Shown one piece after another: positions 1-19,624 of a stretch of 64,000 bases of DNA. Under the pieces are notes generated by a model. The model had not been told where the DNA came from. It did not search any database and was given only the letters and a program-made list of their open reading frames with translations. Position 1 is the stretch's first letter, and the number at the start of each line of letters is the position of its first letter. The DNA is from Leptodactylus fallax (lineage: Eukaryota > Chordata > Amphibia > Anura > Leptodactylidae): the NCBI GenBank assembly GCA_947044405.1, contig CAMRHE010000068.1, positions 2,448,501 to 2,512,500 of the forward strand. Reading direction: 5' to 3'. Position numbers and translations under genes: made by a program.

Positions 1-304
1 CAGCTCTGGAGTATAATACAGGATGTAACTCAGGATCAGTACAGGATAAGTAATGTAATGTATGTACACAGTGACTGCACCAGCAGAATAGTGAGCGCAG
101 CTCTGGAGTATAATACAGGATGTAACTCAGGATCAGTACAGGATAAGTAATGTAATGTATGTACACAGTGACTGTACCAGCAGAATAGTGAGCGCAGCTC
201 TGGAGTATAATACAGGATGTAACTCAGGATCAGTACAGGATAAGTAATGTAATGTATGCACACAGTGACTGCACCAGCAGAATAGTGAGTGCAGCTCTGG
301 AGTA
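1..304. repeat. 97-bp minisatellite, array 1 left part
   Basis: About three units of a 97-bp repeat with core CAGCTCTGGAGTATAATACA and GGATGTAACTCAGGATCAGT. It continues to the right of the Tc1 insertion and off the left edge. It lies in a SCUBE2 intron. Confidence 0.95.
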
Positions 305-1846
305 CACTGTGTTCCAAATTATTATGCAAATAATATTTTCTCATATTTTCCAAAATTACCTATATGAATTGCAGTCATTGTAATTTTCCAGTCATCAACT
401 ATTCGAATATAATTGAAAGGTTTTTGAACAAACTGCCTATGATAACAGTATATTTAAAAAAAAAAATAAACACTCAAAATGCATGTTTTAAATTATTATG
501 CACAGCAGAATTTGCAACCTTTTCATTTTAATTAAGAACAAAAAAATGGTCATTGTGAAATTATAAGCATTAGCAGGTTATTACAAACTGAAATCAAACA
601 GTTTTCAAGCCAAAACTTTATTCGAGGTGATGTTACATTTGCACATAGGACCCCTTGTTCGAAAGAAGCTTCTGAACTCTCTCGCCCATTGAATTTGTCA
701 GTTTTTGGATGGTTTCTGCTTCAGTTGTTTTGCATGAGGACAGAATACCCTCCCAGAGCTGTTGCTTAGATGTGAACTGCCTCCCGCCATCATAGACACT
801 CCTTTTGATGATGCTCCAGAGGTTCTCAATGGGGTTGAGGTTAGGGGAGCATGGGGGCCACACCATAAGTTTGTCCCCTTTTATGCCCATAGCAGCCAGA
901 GATGCAGATGTGTTATTTGCAGCATGAGACGGTGCATTATCATGCATGAAAACGATCTTTCTGCGGAATGCATGGTTCTTCTTCTTGAACCATGGCAGGA
1001 AGTGCTGTTTGAGAAACTCCACATACATTATGGAGTTCATCTTTACCCCTTCAGGGATCCTAAAGGGGCCGACAATCTCTTTCCCCATGATTCCAGCCAA
1101 AACATTACTCCACCTCCTCCTTGTTGGCGCCGTAGCCGTGTTTGCATGGGGTGTCCATCAACAAGCCATCCTCCACTCCATCCATCTGGACCATCGAGCG
1201 TTGCACGGCACTCATCGGTCTTCATGTTTTGTTTGGCCCACTGGAGCCGTTTCTGCTTGTGTGCAGTGGATAGAGGAGGTCGACAGGATGGCTTACGCAC
1301 AGCTGCAAACCTCTGAAGGACCCTGCATCTTGTTGTTCGGGGGGACGTTGGAGGCACCAGCAGCTTCAAAAACTTGTTTGATGCTATGACAAGGCATTTT
1401 TGAAGCTGCTCTTTTAACCTGACGTAATTGCCTGTTGGAAAGAGTCCTCAATTTTCCCTTATCAGCACGCACACGTGTGTGCTGTGAATCAGCTACATAC
1501 TTCTTGATTGTGCGATGATCACGATGAAGTGTCTTGGCAATGTTGATTGTAGTCATGCCTTGACCTAAACACTCCACAATTTGTTGCTTCTCAGCAGCCG
1601 ACACATCCTTTTTCTTTCCCATTTTGGCTGAAAATGTAGGCTGCTTAATAATGTGGGACAGCCTTCTTAAGTAGTCTTGCCTTTAATTGGACACACCTGC
1701 CAAACTAATTAGCACAGGTGTCTGCAATTGCTTTCAGTGATATAAAGAGCCCTGACACACATCACCATCAATGAGTTTAACTGACAAAAAAAATTCTTAC
1801 CTTATCACTACTAAACACTTTTTGCATAATAATTTGGAACACAGTG
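305..1846 (-). mobile_element. Tc1-like transposon inserted in the 97-bp minisatellite
   Basis: 1542-bp element bounded by TA on both sides (303-304 and 1847-1848). The terminal inverted repeats are perfect for 26 bp: CACTGTGTTCCAAATTATTA starts at 305 and its complement ends at 1846. The minisatellite resumes exactly at the TA, so the pre-insertion site (GGAG-TA-TAATACAGG) can be read directly. The transposase lies on the - strand and is broken. Confidence 0.93.
633..1622 (-). pseudogene. Broken Tc1-like transposase
   Basis: Reading the - strand, the N-terminal part (1622 to about 1330) starts MGKKKDVSAAEKQQIVECLG with a helix-turn-helix (TINIAKTLHRDHRTIKKYV). A middle part (about 1330 to 1100) lies in a second frame, and the catalytic C-terminus (1100 to 633) in a third, with MHDNAPSHA and NPIENLW (second Asp and the Glu of a DD34E triad). 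At least two frameshifts break it, and the sequence around the first Asp looks damaged. Confidence 0.85.
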
Positions 1847-1848
1847 TA

Positions 1849-7954
<6,106 letters not shown>

Positions 7955-8850
7955 CGGGTTATAGTGTGGACTGATGTACCCGCCGCTGCACCGTTATACA
8001 TTATCTGGCCTGAGCTCTCATCTCACACCCCAGAGGTCGGGGGTCAGTGGCGCTATTCCTGGCAGGACATGTCACTGTTTTCTGCTCATCCACGGACATT
8101 GACGACCCATCGGCTGCCATATTTTGGAGTGAAATTTAGCAAACCAGGACAACGTCTCAAGTCATCGTGAACATCTGAGACGGCTGAACTTGTTGGACTT
8201 TCCTTATATTGATGAGATGGAATCGAAGACGTTACTGTTGGACTCAAAGCTGAGGCTGTGAAGGTAGAAGGTGATCGGTGACATCACTGCGGATGGACTG
8301 AACCGCCAGAAACATGGCGGAATATAAGAAAAACGTGACAATGGGGCCAGAGGATGGGACTCTCTGTGGAGTAAATGGGCTCGATGGCAGCTTACTGACA
8401 CTGAGCTAAGCCTTCATTCCTTCCTTAGGGGTGCACCATGGTTTGCATCTCCATTTGATACCTTGGACACACAAATTTGTAGGCCTCAAATATCGCAAAA
8501 ATGGTAAAAAAAAAAGTGCAAGAAAGGCAAACAGTCCGTGAAGCTTTTCTCCAGGAGGTCCTAGACTTACAGTGCTGGACGCTGAGATGGACTCCATGTA
8601 CTGGACTGTTGGGGGATGGGGGGAGGGGTCTCCGCAGAGTATTGGACTGAGGTTTATCACACTGGTTCTGCAGAGCATTGCAGAGGACGCGCCCTTTCAT
8701 GTATTTGGCTGTAAATGTTGTACAGAGTTTTTACGCACTATAAATATACACCGTATACTCTTTACAAGAGTCCGGGGCGGCCGTAGTGTCGTAGATTATC
8801 GGGATATTAAGAGAATATTTTTTTTAGTTTTGTGGATTAATTAAAGCGCT
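7955..8850 (+). other. SCUBE2: SCUBE2 3' UTR (inferred)
   Basis: Mostly unique sequence between the SCUBE2 stop codon and the start of the 36-bp minisatellite, with no supported ORF. An ATTAAA at 8840-8845 is the best candidate poly(A) signal, giving a 3' UTR of about 0.9 kb. The extent is inferred. Confidence 0.55.
8840..8845 (+). terminator. Candidate SCUBE2 poly(A) signal ATTAAA
   Basis: A common variant poly(A) hexamer at the end of the unique sequence downstream of the SCUBE2 stop, about 35 bp before repeat-like sequence begins. No other canonical hexamer was seen between 7955 and here. Confidence 0.45.
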
Positions 8851-8879
8851 TATTCACTATAACTCAGTCTGAACGCCGC

Positions 8880-11800
8880 TCTAATACGAGAGACTCTGTA
8901 ATATGGACGACTCTCTGCTAGTGACCGCTCTCTATAATACAGACTACTCTCTGACCGCTCTCTATAATACAGACTACTCTCTGCCGGTGACTGCTCTCTA
9001 TAATACAGACGACTCTCTGCTAGTGACCGCTCTCTATAATACAGACTACTCTCTGCCGGTGACCGCTCTATAATACAGACTACTCTCTGCCGGTGACCGC
9101 TCTCTATAATACAGACTACTCTCTGCTAGTGACCGCTGTCTATAATACAGACGACTCTCTGCCAGTGACCGCTCTCTAATACAGACTACTCTCTGCCGGT
9201 GACCGCTCTCTATAATACAGACTACTCTCTGCCAGTGACCGCTCTCTAATACAGACTACTCTCTGCCAGTGACCGCTCTCTATAATACAGACTACTCTCT
9301 GCCGGTGACCGCTCTCTATAATACAGACTACTCTCTGCCAGTGACCGCTCTCTAATACAGACTACTCTCTGCCAGTGACCGCTCTCTATAATACAGACTA
9401 CTCTCTGCCGGTGACCGCTCTCTATAATACAGACTACTCTCTGCCGGTGACCGCTCTCTATAATACAGACTACTCTCTGCCTGTGACCGCTCTCTATAAT
9501 ACAGACTACTCTGTTAGTGACCGCTCTCTGTAATACAGACTACTCTGCTAGTGACCGCTCTCTATAATACAGACTACTCTGTTAGTGACCGCTCTCTGTA
9601 ATACAGACTACTCTCTGCTAGTGACCGCTCTCTGTAATACAGACTACTCTCTGCCGGTGACCGCTCTCTATAATACAGACTACTCTCTGCCGGTGACCGC
9701 TCTCTATAATACAGACTACTCTGCTAGTGACCGCTCTCTATAATACAGACTACTCTCTGCCGGTGACCGCTCTATAATACAGACTACTCTCTGCCAGTGA
9801 CCGCTCTATATAATACAGACTACTCTGTTAGTGACCGCTCTCTGTAATACAGACTACTCTCTGCCGGTGACCGCTCTCTAATACAGACTACTCTCTGCCG
9901 GTGACCGCTCTCTATAATACAGACTACTCTCTGCCGGTGACCGCTCTCTATAATACAGACTACTCTGTTAGTGACCGCGCTCTATAATACAGACTACTCT
10001 CTGCCGGTGACCGCTCTCTATAATACAGACTACTCTCTGCCGGTGACCGCTCTCTATAATACAGACTACTCTCTGCTAGTGACTGCTCTATAATACAGAC
10101 TACTCTCTGCCGGTGACCGCTCTATAATACAGACTACTCTCTGCCGGTGACCGCTCTCTATAATACAGACTACTCTCTGCCGGTGACCGCTCTCTATAAT
10201 ACAGACTACTCTCTGCCGGTGACCGCTCTCTATAATACAGACTACTCTGTTAGTGATCGCTCTCTATAATACAGACTACTCTGTTAGTGACCGCGCTCTA
10301 TAATACAGACGACTCTCTGCCGGTGACCGCTCTCTATAATACAGACTACTCTCTGCCGGTGACCGCTCTCTATAATACAGACTACTCTGCTAGTGACCGC
10401 TCTCTATAATACAGACTACTCTCTGCCGGTGACCGCTCTCTATAATACAGACTACTCTCTGCCAGTGACCGCTCTCTATAATACAGACGACTCTCTGCTA
10501 GTGACCGCTCTCTATAATACAGACGACTCTCTGCTAGTGACCGCTCTCTATAATACAGACTACTCTCTGCCGGTGACCGCTCTCTATAATACAGACTACT
10601 CTCTGCCGGTGACCGCTCTCTATAATACAGACTACTCTCTGCCGGTGACCGCTCTATAATACAGACTACTCTCTGCCGGTGACCGCTCTCTATAATACAG
10701 ACTACTCTGTTAGTGACCGCTCTCTGTAATACAGACTACTCTCTGCTAGTGACCGCTCTCTATAATACAGACTACTCTGTTAGTGACCGCTCTCTGTAAT
10801 ACAGACTACTCTGTTAGTGACCGCTCTCTATAATACAGACTACTCTCTGCCGGTGACCGCTCTCTATAATACAGACTACTCTCTGCCGGTGACCGCTCTC
10901 TATAATACAGACTACTCTCTGCCGGCGACCGCTCTATAATACAGACTACTCTCTGCTAGTGACCGCTCTCTATAATACAGACTACTCTCTGCCGGTGACC
11001 GCTCTCTATAATACAGACTACTCTCTGCCGGTGACCGCTCTCTATAATACAGACTACTCTCTGCCGGTGACCGCTCTCTATAATACAGACTACTCTCTGC
11101 TAGTGACCGCTCTCTATAATACAGACTACTCTCTGCTGGTGACCGCTTTATAATACAGACGACTCTCTGCTGGTGACCGCTCTATAATACAGACTACTCT
11201 CTGCTAGTGACCGCTCTCTATAATACAGACTACTCTGTTAGTGACCGCTCTCTGTAATACAGACTACTCTGTTAGTGACCGCTCTCTGTAATACAGACTA
11301 CTCTCTGCCGGTGACCGCTCTCTATAATACAGACTACTCTCTGCCTGTGACCGCTCTCTATAATACAGACTACTCTCTGCCGGTGACCGCTCTATAATAC
11401 AGACTACTCTCTGCTGGTGACCGCTCTCTATAATACAGACTACTCTCTGCCGGTGACCGCTCTCTATAATACAGACTACTCTGCTAGTGACCGCTCTCTA
11501 TAATACAGACTACTCTCTGCTGGTGACCGCTCTCTATAATACAGACTACTCTCTGCCGGTGACCGCTCTCTATAATACAGACTACTCTCTGCCGGTGACC
11601 GCTCTCTATAATACAGACTACTCTCTGCCAGTGACCGCTCTCTATAATACAGATTACTCTCTGCCAGTGACCGCTCTCTAATACAGACTACTCTCTGCCG
11701 GTGACCGCTCTATAATACAGACTACTCTCTGCCGGTGACCGCTCTCTATAATACAGACTACTCTCTGCCGGTGACCGCTCTCTATAATACAGACTACTCT

Positions 11801-14066
11801 GTTAGTGACCGCTCTCTGTAATACAGACTACTCTCTGCTAGTGACCGCTCTCTATAATACAGACTACTCTGTTAGTGACCGCTCTCTGTAATACAGACTA
11901 CTCTCTGCCGGTGACCGCTCTCTATAATACAGACTACTCTCTGCCGGTGACCGCTCTCTATAATACAGACTACTCTCTGCCGGTGACCGCTCTCTATAAT
12001 ACAGACTACTCTCTGCCGGTGACCGCTCTCTATAATACAGACTACTCTCTGCCGGTGACCGCTCTCTATAATACAGACTACTCTCTGCCGGTGACCGCTC
12101 TCTATAATACAGACTACTCTGTTAGTGACCGCGCTCTATAATACAGACGACTCTCTGCCGGTGACCGCTCTCTATAATACAGACTACTCTGTTAGTGACC
12201 GCTCTCTGTAATACAGACTACTCTCTGCCGGTGACCGCTCTCTATAATACAGACTACTCTCTGCCGGTGACCGCTCTCTATAATACAGACTACTCTCTGC
12301 CAGTGACCGCTCTCTATAATACAGACGACTCTCTGCTAGTGACCGCTCTCTATAATACAGACTACTCTCTGCTAGTGACCGCTCTCTATAATACAGACTA
12401 CTCTCTGCTGGTGACCGCTCTCTATAATACAGACTACTCTCTGCCGGTGACCGCTCTCTATAATACAGACTACTCTCTGCCGGTGACCGCTTTCTATAAT
12501 ACAGACTACTCTCTGCCGGTGACCGCTCTCTATAATACAGACTACTCTCTGCCGGTGACCGCTCTCTATAATACAGACTACTCTCTGCCGGTGACCGCTT
12601 TCTATAATACAGACTACTCTCTGCCGGTGACCGCTCTCTATAATACAGACTACTCTCTGCCGGTGACCGCTCTCTATAATACAGACTACTCTCTGCCGGT
12701 GACCGCTCTCTATAATACAGACTACTCTCTGCCGGTGACCGCTCTCTATAATACAGACTACTCTCTGCCGGTGACCGCTCTCTATAATACAGACGACTCT
12801 CTGCCGGTGACCGCTCTCTATAATACAGACTACTCTCTGCCGGTGACCGCTCTCTATAATACAGACTACTCTCTGCTAGTGACCGCTCTCTATAATATAG
12901 ACGACTCTCTGCTAGTGACCGCTCTCTATAATATAGACGACTCTCTGCTAGTGACCGCTCTCTATAATACAGACTACTCTCTGCCGGTGACCGCTCTCTA
13001 TAATACAGACTACTCTCTGCCAGTGACCGCTCTCTATAATACAGACTACTCTCTGCCGGTGACCGCTCTATAATACAGACTACTCTCTGCTGGTGACCGC
13101 TCTCTATAATACAGACGACTCTCTGCCGGTGACCGCTCTCTATAATACAGACTACTCTCTGCCGGTGACCGCTCTATAATGCAGACTACTCTCTGCTAGT
13201 GACCGCTCTATAATGCAGACTACTCTCTGCTAGTGACCGCTCTCTCTAATACAGACTACTCTCTGCCGGTGACCGCTCTCTATAATACAGACTACTCTCT
13301 GCTAGTGACTGCTCTCTAATACAGACTACTCTCTGCTAGTGAACGCTCTCTATAATACAGACTACTCTCTGCCGGTGACCGCTCTCTATAATACAGACTA
13401 CTCTCTGCCGGTGACCGCTCTCTATAATACAGACTACTCTCTGCCGGTGACCGCTCTCTATAATACAGACTACTCTCTGCCGGCGACCGCTCTATAATAC
13501 AGACTACTCTCTGCCGGTGACCGCTCTCTATAATACAGACTACTCTCTGCCGGTGACCGCTCTCTATAATACAGACTACTCTCTGCTGGTGACCGCTCTA
13601 TAATACAGACTACTCTCTGCTAGTGACCGCTCTCTATAATACAGACTACTCTCTGCCGGCGACCGCTCTATAATACAGACTACTCTCTGCCGGTGACCGC
13701 TCTCTATAATACAGACTACTCTCTGCCGGTGACCGCTCTCTATAATACAGACTACTCTGTTAGTGACCGCTCTCTGTAATACAGACTACTCTGTTAGTGA
13801 CCGCTCTCTATAATACAGACTACTCTCTGCCGGTGACCGTTCTATAATACAGACTACTCTCTGCCGGTGACCGCTCTCTATAATACAGACTACTCTCTGC
13901 CGGTGACCGCTCTCTATAATACAGACTACTCTCTGCCAGTGACCGCTCTCTATAATACAGACTACTCTCTGCTAGTGACCGCTCTATAATACAGACTACT
14001 CTCTGCTAGTGACCGCTCTCTATAATACAGACTACTCTCTGCCGGTGACCGCTCTCTATAATATGG
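8880..14066. repeat. 36-bp minisatellite, 5.2 kb
   Basis: The largest array in the window, roughly 145-150 units of GTGACCGCTCTCTATAATAC then AGACTACTCTCTGCCG. Shorter variants (CTCTATAATAC, CTCTGTTAGTGACC) are interspersed. It begins about 30 bp after the candidate SCUBE2 poly(A) signal. Confidence 0.96.
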
Positions 14067-14709
14067 GTAAAGTAAGCTCTTAAATAATTTCTTGTATATA
14101 TGGATGAGTATAATTGTAATCTTTACTGTTCCTACAAGGACTGTCACACAGCTTTCCAAAGGTCCTGAGTGGCGAAGATAAAAAGCACAGCAGTCACCAG
14201 TAATAAGAAATACCCAATGTCTATATCACCCCCTTCAGGCAGAGCTTCGTTCTGCAGTAATATAAGAGTTGGGGCATGTACCTCAGCATAACTAGACGTG
14301 TTTTCCATTCAGTACATTGATAAAGCTGAGTTACATCCCCAGTGGGTGCCGCACTGCTGGCCTTTTTGTCACTCAGCTTTCCTAGGAACCGATTGAATTT
14401 AAAATGTCTGGTTAGGATTTTTATCAGCTTGGCAGACAACTGAAGGATTTGTTATATCTACTGCATAAATCTCCAGGGCAACAGAAAGTGAGCAGGAGGA
14501 ATCGTGTCCAAGGTCAGCGAGGAAGAATCTGCAGCTTTATCTCTGACGTGCTGGATACAAGAATGATAGACTGCTCACTGCAGAGAATCCACCCCCTCCG
14601 GGGTATTAACCTGCTCTTACAGGGCACTCACACACTATACATCGAGCAGCAGCCCCTCAGCTTGCATCGCATACCTTGTCAGAATTGCAACACTTCCATG
14701 GAAATCTGA
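14067..14709. other. Unique intergenic sequence
   Basis: About 640 bp between two arrays. It holds a block near 14370-14395 (TCACTCAGCTTTCCTAGGAA) that recurs in the window. No ORF supported. Confidence 0.5.
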
Positions 14710-16060
14710 ATGGGACTTTGTATGTAGTGAGCTCCCCCTAGTGGTGGCTGTATAATCTGTATGTAGTGAGCTCCTCATAGTGGTGACTGTATAATCTGTA
14801 TGTAGTGAGCTCCCTCTAGTGGTGACTGTATAATCTGTATGTAGTGAGCTCCACCCTAATGGTGACTGTATAATCAGTATGTAGAGAGCTCCTCCTAGTG
14901 GTAACTGTATAATCTGTATATATAACCTCCCTTTAGTGCTGGCTGTATAATTTGTATGTAGTGAGCTCCTCCTAGTGGTGACTGTATAATCTGTATGTAG
15001 TGAGCTCCCCCTAGTGGTGACTGTATAATCTGTATGTAGTGAGCTCCCCCTAGTGGTGACTGTATAATCTGTATGTAGTGAGCTTCCCCTAGTGGTGACT
15101 GTATAATCTGTATGTAGTAAACTCCCCCTAGTGGTGACTGTATAATCTGTAGTTAGTGAGCTCCGCCTAGTCGTGACTGTATAATCTCTATGTAGTGAGC
15201 TCCCGCTAGTGGTGACTGTATAATCTGTATGTAGTGGGCTCCCGCTAGTGATGACTGTATAATCTGTATGTAGTGAGCTCCCCCTAGTGGTGACTGTATA
15301 ATCTGCATGTAGTGAGCTCCCTCTAGTGGTGACTGTATAATCTGTATGTAGTGAGCTCCCACTAGTGGTGACTGTATAATCTGCATGTAGTGAGCTCCCT
15401 CTAGTGGTGACTGTATAATCTGTATGTAGTGAGCTCCTCCTAGTGGTGACTGTATAATCTGTATGTAGTGAGCTTCCTCTAGTGGTGACTGTATAATCTG
15501 TATGTAGTGAGCTCCCCCTAGTGGTGGCTGTATAATTTGTATGTAGTGATCGCCTCCTAGTGGTGACTGTATAATCTGTATGTAGTGAGCTCCTCCTAGT
15601 GGTGACTGTATAATCTGTATGTAGTGAGCTCCTCCTAGTGGTGGCTGTATAATCTGTATGTAGTGAGCTCCTCCTAGTGGTGACTGTATAATCTGTATGT
15701 AGTGAGCTCCCCTAGTGGTGACTGTATAATCTGTATGTAGTGAGCTTCCTCTAGTGGTGACTGTATAATCTGTATGTAGTGAGCTCCCCCTAGTGGTGGC
15801 TGTATAATCTGTATGTAGTGAGCTCCCCCTAGTGGTGGCTGTATAATCTGTATGTAGTGAGCTCCTCCTAGTGGTGACTGTATAATCTGTATGTAGTGAG
15901 CTCCCCCTAGTGGTAACTGTATAATCTGTATGTAGGGAGCTCCCTCTAGTGGTGGCTGTATAATCTGTATGTAGTGAGTTCCCCCTTGTAGCAGCTGTAT
16001 AATCTTTATGCAAGGAGCTCCCCTAGTGGTGACCATATAATCTGTAGACAGTGAGCGCCA
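14710..16060. repeat. 39-bp minisatellite
   Basis: About 34 units with core TGTATAATCTGTATGTAGTG then AGCTCCCCCTAGTGGTGAC. Units carry scattered substitutions and a few one-base deletions that shift the frame (for example near 15711). Confidence 0.95.
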
Positions 16061-16084
16061 CCTGTGGGTAGCAGTTAAAAAAAA

Positions 16085-16770
16085 ATGTCACATCACTGTG
16101 TATAGCCTTATTACAGTACAGTTATAATAGTGTCACATCTCTATGTAGTCTTATTACAGTACAGTTATAATTGTACATAGAGATGTGACACTTACAGTAG
16201 TTAGTGTCAAATCACTCCATGTACAGCCATATTACAGTAATAATAGTTCCACATCACTATGTACAGTCTTATTACAGTACAGTAATAATTGTCACATCAC
16301 TATATACAGTCTTAGAGTATAGTTGTCACATCACTATGTACAGGCTTATTACAGTACAGTAATAGTTCCACGTCACTATGTACAGTCTTATTACAGTATA
16401 CTTGTAAGTGTCATCTCTATGTAAAGCCTTATTACAGTACAGTGTCACATCACTATGTACAGACTTATTACAGTATAGTTGTATGTGTCACATCTCTCTA
16501 TGTAAAGTCTTATTACAGTACAGTAAGTGTCACATCACTATGTACAGACTTATTACAGTACAGTAATAGTTCCACATCACTATGTACAGTCTTATTACAG
16601 TACAGTAAGTGTCACATCTCTATAGTCTTATTACAGTACAGTAAGTGTCACTTCTCTATATAGTCTTATTACAGTACAGTAAGTGTCACATCTCTATATA
16701 CAGTCTTATTACAGTACAGTTAGATCTCTTTATGTAGAGTTTTATTACAGTACCGTTATAGTACAATTAT
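16085..16770. repeat. ~40-45-bp irregular minisatellite
   Basis: Irregular tandem units of TGTCACATCACTATGTACAG and CTTATTACAGTACAGT with variable spacers. One unit is inverted (see findings). About sixteen units. Confidence 0.85.
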
Positions 16771-17059
16771 AGTAGTGTCATATCCAGTCTACCGGATCGG
16801 TTAGCATATAATACGAGCAGAGATTAATATCATGCTGTTTTGTGTATTATTTGGATGTTTTGGAACCAGTGAAATGATAATCTCTTCTAAGCTGGAGCCG
16901 CCAGTAAGTAATGGCAGGACAGATGTCAGGGGCTTTAGGATCTTTGCATGGTTGTCTGGAACGGATGTTGGGAGTCGTTGTTAAAAAGATCTTGCATCTT
17001 AATGATAGTTATTCTAGATATACTAAACTGTCCGCTCTCTGATGATGCAATAGGAGATA

Positions 17060-19545
17060 AAGTAGCAGCTAGCCCCTGGCGATCCAGTGATATGTACAGA
17101 GCCCAGCCCCTGGTGATCCAGTGATCTATACAGAGCCCAGCCCCTGGTGATCCAGTGATCTATACAGAGCCCAGCCCCTGGTGATCCAGTGATCTATACA
17201 GAGCCCAGCCCCTGGCGATCCAGTGATCTATACAGAGCCCAGCCCCTGGCGATCCAGTGATCTATACAGAGCCCAGCCCCTGGCGATCCAGTGATATATA
17301 CAGAGCCCAGCCCCTGGCGATCCAGTGATCTATACAGAGCTCAGCCCCTGGTGATCCAGTGATCTATACAGAGCCCAGCCCCTGGCGATCCAGTGATATA
17401 TACAGAGCCCAGCCCCTAGTGATCCAGTGATCTATACAGAGCCCATCCCCTGGCGATCCAGTGATATGTACAAAGCCCAGCCCCTGGCGATCCAGTGATA
17501 TGTACAAAGCCCAGCCCCTGGTGATCCAGTGATCTATACAGAGCCCAGCCCCTGATGATCCAGTGACCTATACAAAGTGCAGCCCCTGATGATCCAGTGA
17601 CCTATACAAAGTGCAGCCCCTGGTGATCCAGTGATATATACAGAGCCCAGCCCCTGGTGATCCAGTGATCTATACAGAGCTCAGCCCCTGGTGATCCAGT
17701 GATCTATACAGAGCCCAGCCCCTGGTGATCCAGTGATCTCTACAAAGCCCAGCCCCTGGTGATCCAGTGATCTATACAGAGCTCAGCCCCTGGTGATCCA
17801 GTGATCTATACAGAGCCCAGCCCCTGGTGATCCAGTGATCTATACAGAGCCCAGCCCCTGGCGATCCAGTGATATATACAGAGCCCAGCCCCTGGCGATC
17901 CAGTGATATATACAGAGCCCAGCCCCTGGCGATCCAGTGATCTATACAGAGCCCAGCCCCTGGTGATCCAGTGATCTATACAGAGCTCATCCCCTGGTGA
18001 TCCAGTGATCTATACAGAGCCCAGCCCCTGGCGATCCAGTGATATATACAGAGCCCAGCCCCTAGTGATCCAGTGATCTATACAGAGCCCAGCCCCTGGT
18101 GATCCAGTGATCTATACAGAGCCCATCCCCTGGCGATCCAGTGATATGTACAAAGCCCAGCCCCTGGTGATCCAGTGATCTATACAGAGCTCAGCCCCTG
18201 GCGATCCAGTGATATGTACAGAGCCCAGCCCCTGGCGATCCAGTGATCTATACAGAGCTCAGCCCCTGGTGATCCAGTGATATATACAAAGCCCAGCCCC
18301 TGGTGATCCAGTGATATGTACAGAGCCCAGCCCCTGGTGATCCAGTGATCTATACAGAGCCCAGCCCCTGGTGATCCAGTGATCTATACAGAGCCCAGCC
18401 CCTGGTGATCCAGTGATCTATACAGAGCTCATCCCCTGGTGATCCAGTGATCTATACAGAGCCCAGCCCCTGGCGATCCAGTGATATATACAGAGCCCAG
18501 CCCCTAGTGATCCAGTGATCTATACAGAGCCCAGCCCCTGGTGATCCAGTGATCTATACAGAGCCCACCCCCTGGCGATCCAGTGATATGTACAAAGCCC
18601 AGCCCCTGGTGATCCAGTGATCTATACAGAGCTCAGCCCCTGGCGATCCAGTGATATGTACAGAGCCCAGCCCCTGGCGATCCAGTGATCTATACAGAGC
18701 TCAGCCCCTGGTGATCCAGTGATATATACAAAGCCCAGCCCCTGCTGATCCAGTGATATGTACAGAGCCCAGCCCCTGGTGATCCAGTGATCTATACAGA
18801 GCCCAGCCCCTGGTGATCCAGTGATCTATACAGAGCCCATCCCCTGGCGATCCAGTGATATGTACAAAGCCCAGCCCCTGGTGATCCAGTGATCTATACA
18901 GAGCTCAGCCCCTGGCGATCCAGTGATATGTACAGAGCCCAGCCCCTGGCGATCCAGTGATCTATACAGAGCTCAGCCCCTGGCGATCCAGTGATATGTA
19001 CAGAGCCCAGCCCCTGGCGATCCAGTGATCTATACAGAGCTCAGCCCCTGGTGATCCAGTGATATATACAAAGCCCAGCCCCTGGTGATCCAGTGATATG
19101 TACAGAGCCCAGCCCCTGGTGATCCAGTGATCTATACAGAGCCCAGCCCCTGGTGATCCAGTGATCTATACAGAGCCCAGCCCCTGGTGATCCAGTGATC
19201 TGTACAGAGCCCAGCCCCTGGTGATCCAGTGATCTATACAGAGCCCAGCCCCTGGTGATCCAGTGATCTATACAGAGCCCAGCCCCTGGCGATCCAGTGA
19301 TATGTACAGAGCCCAGCCCCTGGCGATCCAGTGATATGTACAAAGCCCAGCCCCTGGTGATCCAGTGATCTATACAGAGCCCAGCCCCTGGTGATCCAGT
19401 GATCTATACAGAGCCCAGCCCCTGATGATCCAGTGACCTATACAAAGCGCAGCCCCTGGTGATCCAGTGATATATACAGAGCCCAGCCCCTGGCGATCCA
19501 GTGATATATACAGAGCCCAGCCCCTGGCGATCCAGTGATATAGAT
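17060..19545. repeat. 34-bp minisatellite with higher-order structure
   Basis: About 73 units of AGCCCCTGGTGATCCAGTGA then TCTATACAGAGCCC. Variant units (GGCGATCC, GATATGTACAAAG, GAGCTCATCCCC) recur in fixed order, with one block repeated at 442 bp (13 units). Confidence 0.95.
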
Positions 19546-19624
19546 ACAACACAGGGAATAAGAAGTAAGAAGGACATCTGTAAAGTGCTGCGGAATATGA
19601 TGGTGTAAGAGAAATATATATATA

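Noticed and set aside
1..304. 75-residue ORFs repeated at 97-bp steps on the - strand
   Set aside because: They cycle through all three frames because 97 is not a multiple of three; pure repeat shadows.
12195..13073. 292-codon ORF of 12-residue repeats
   Set aside because: In-frame reading of the 36-bp minisatellite; neighbouring units with indels break it at random.
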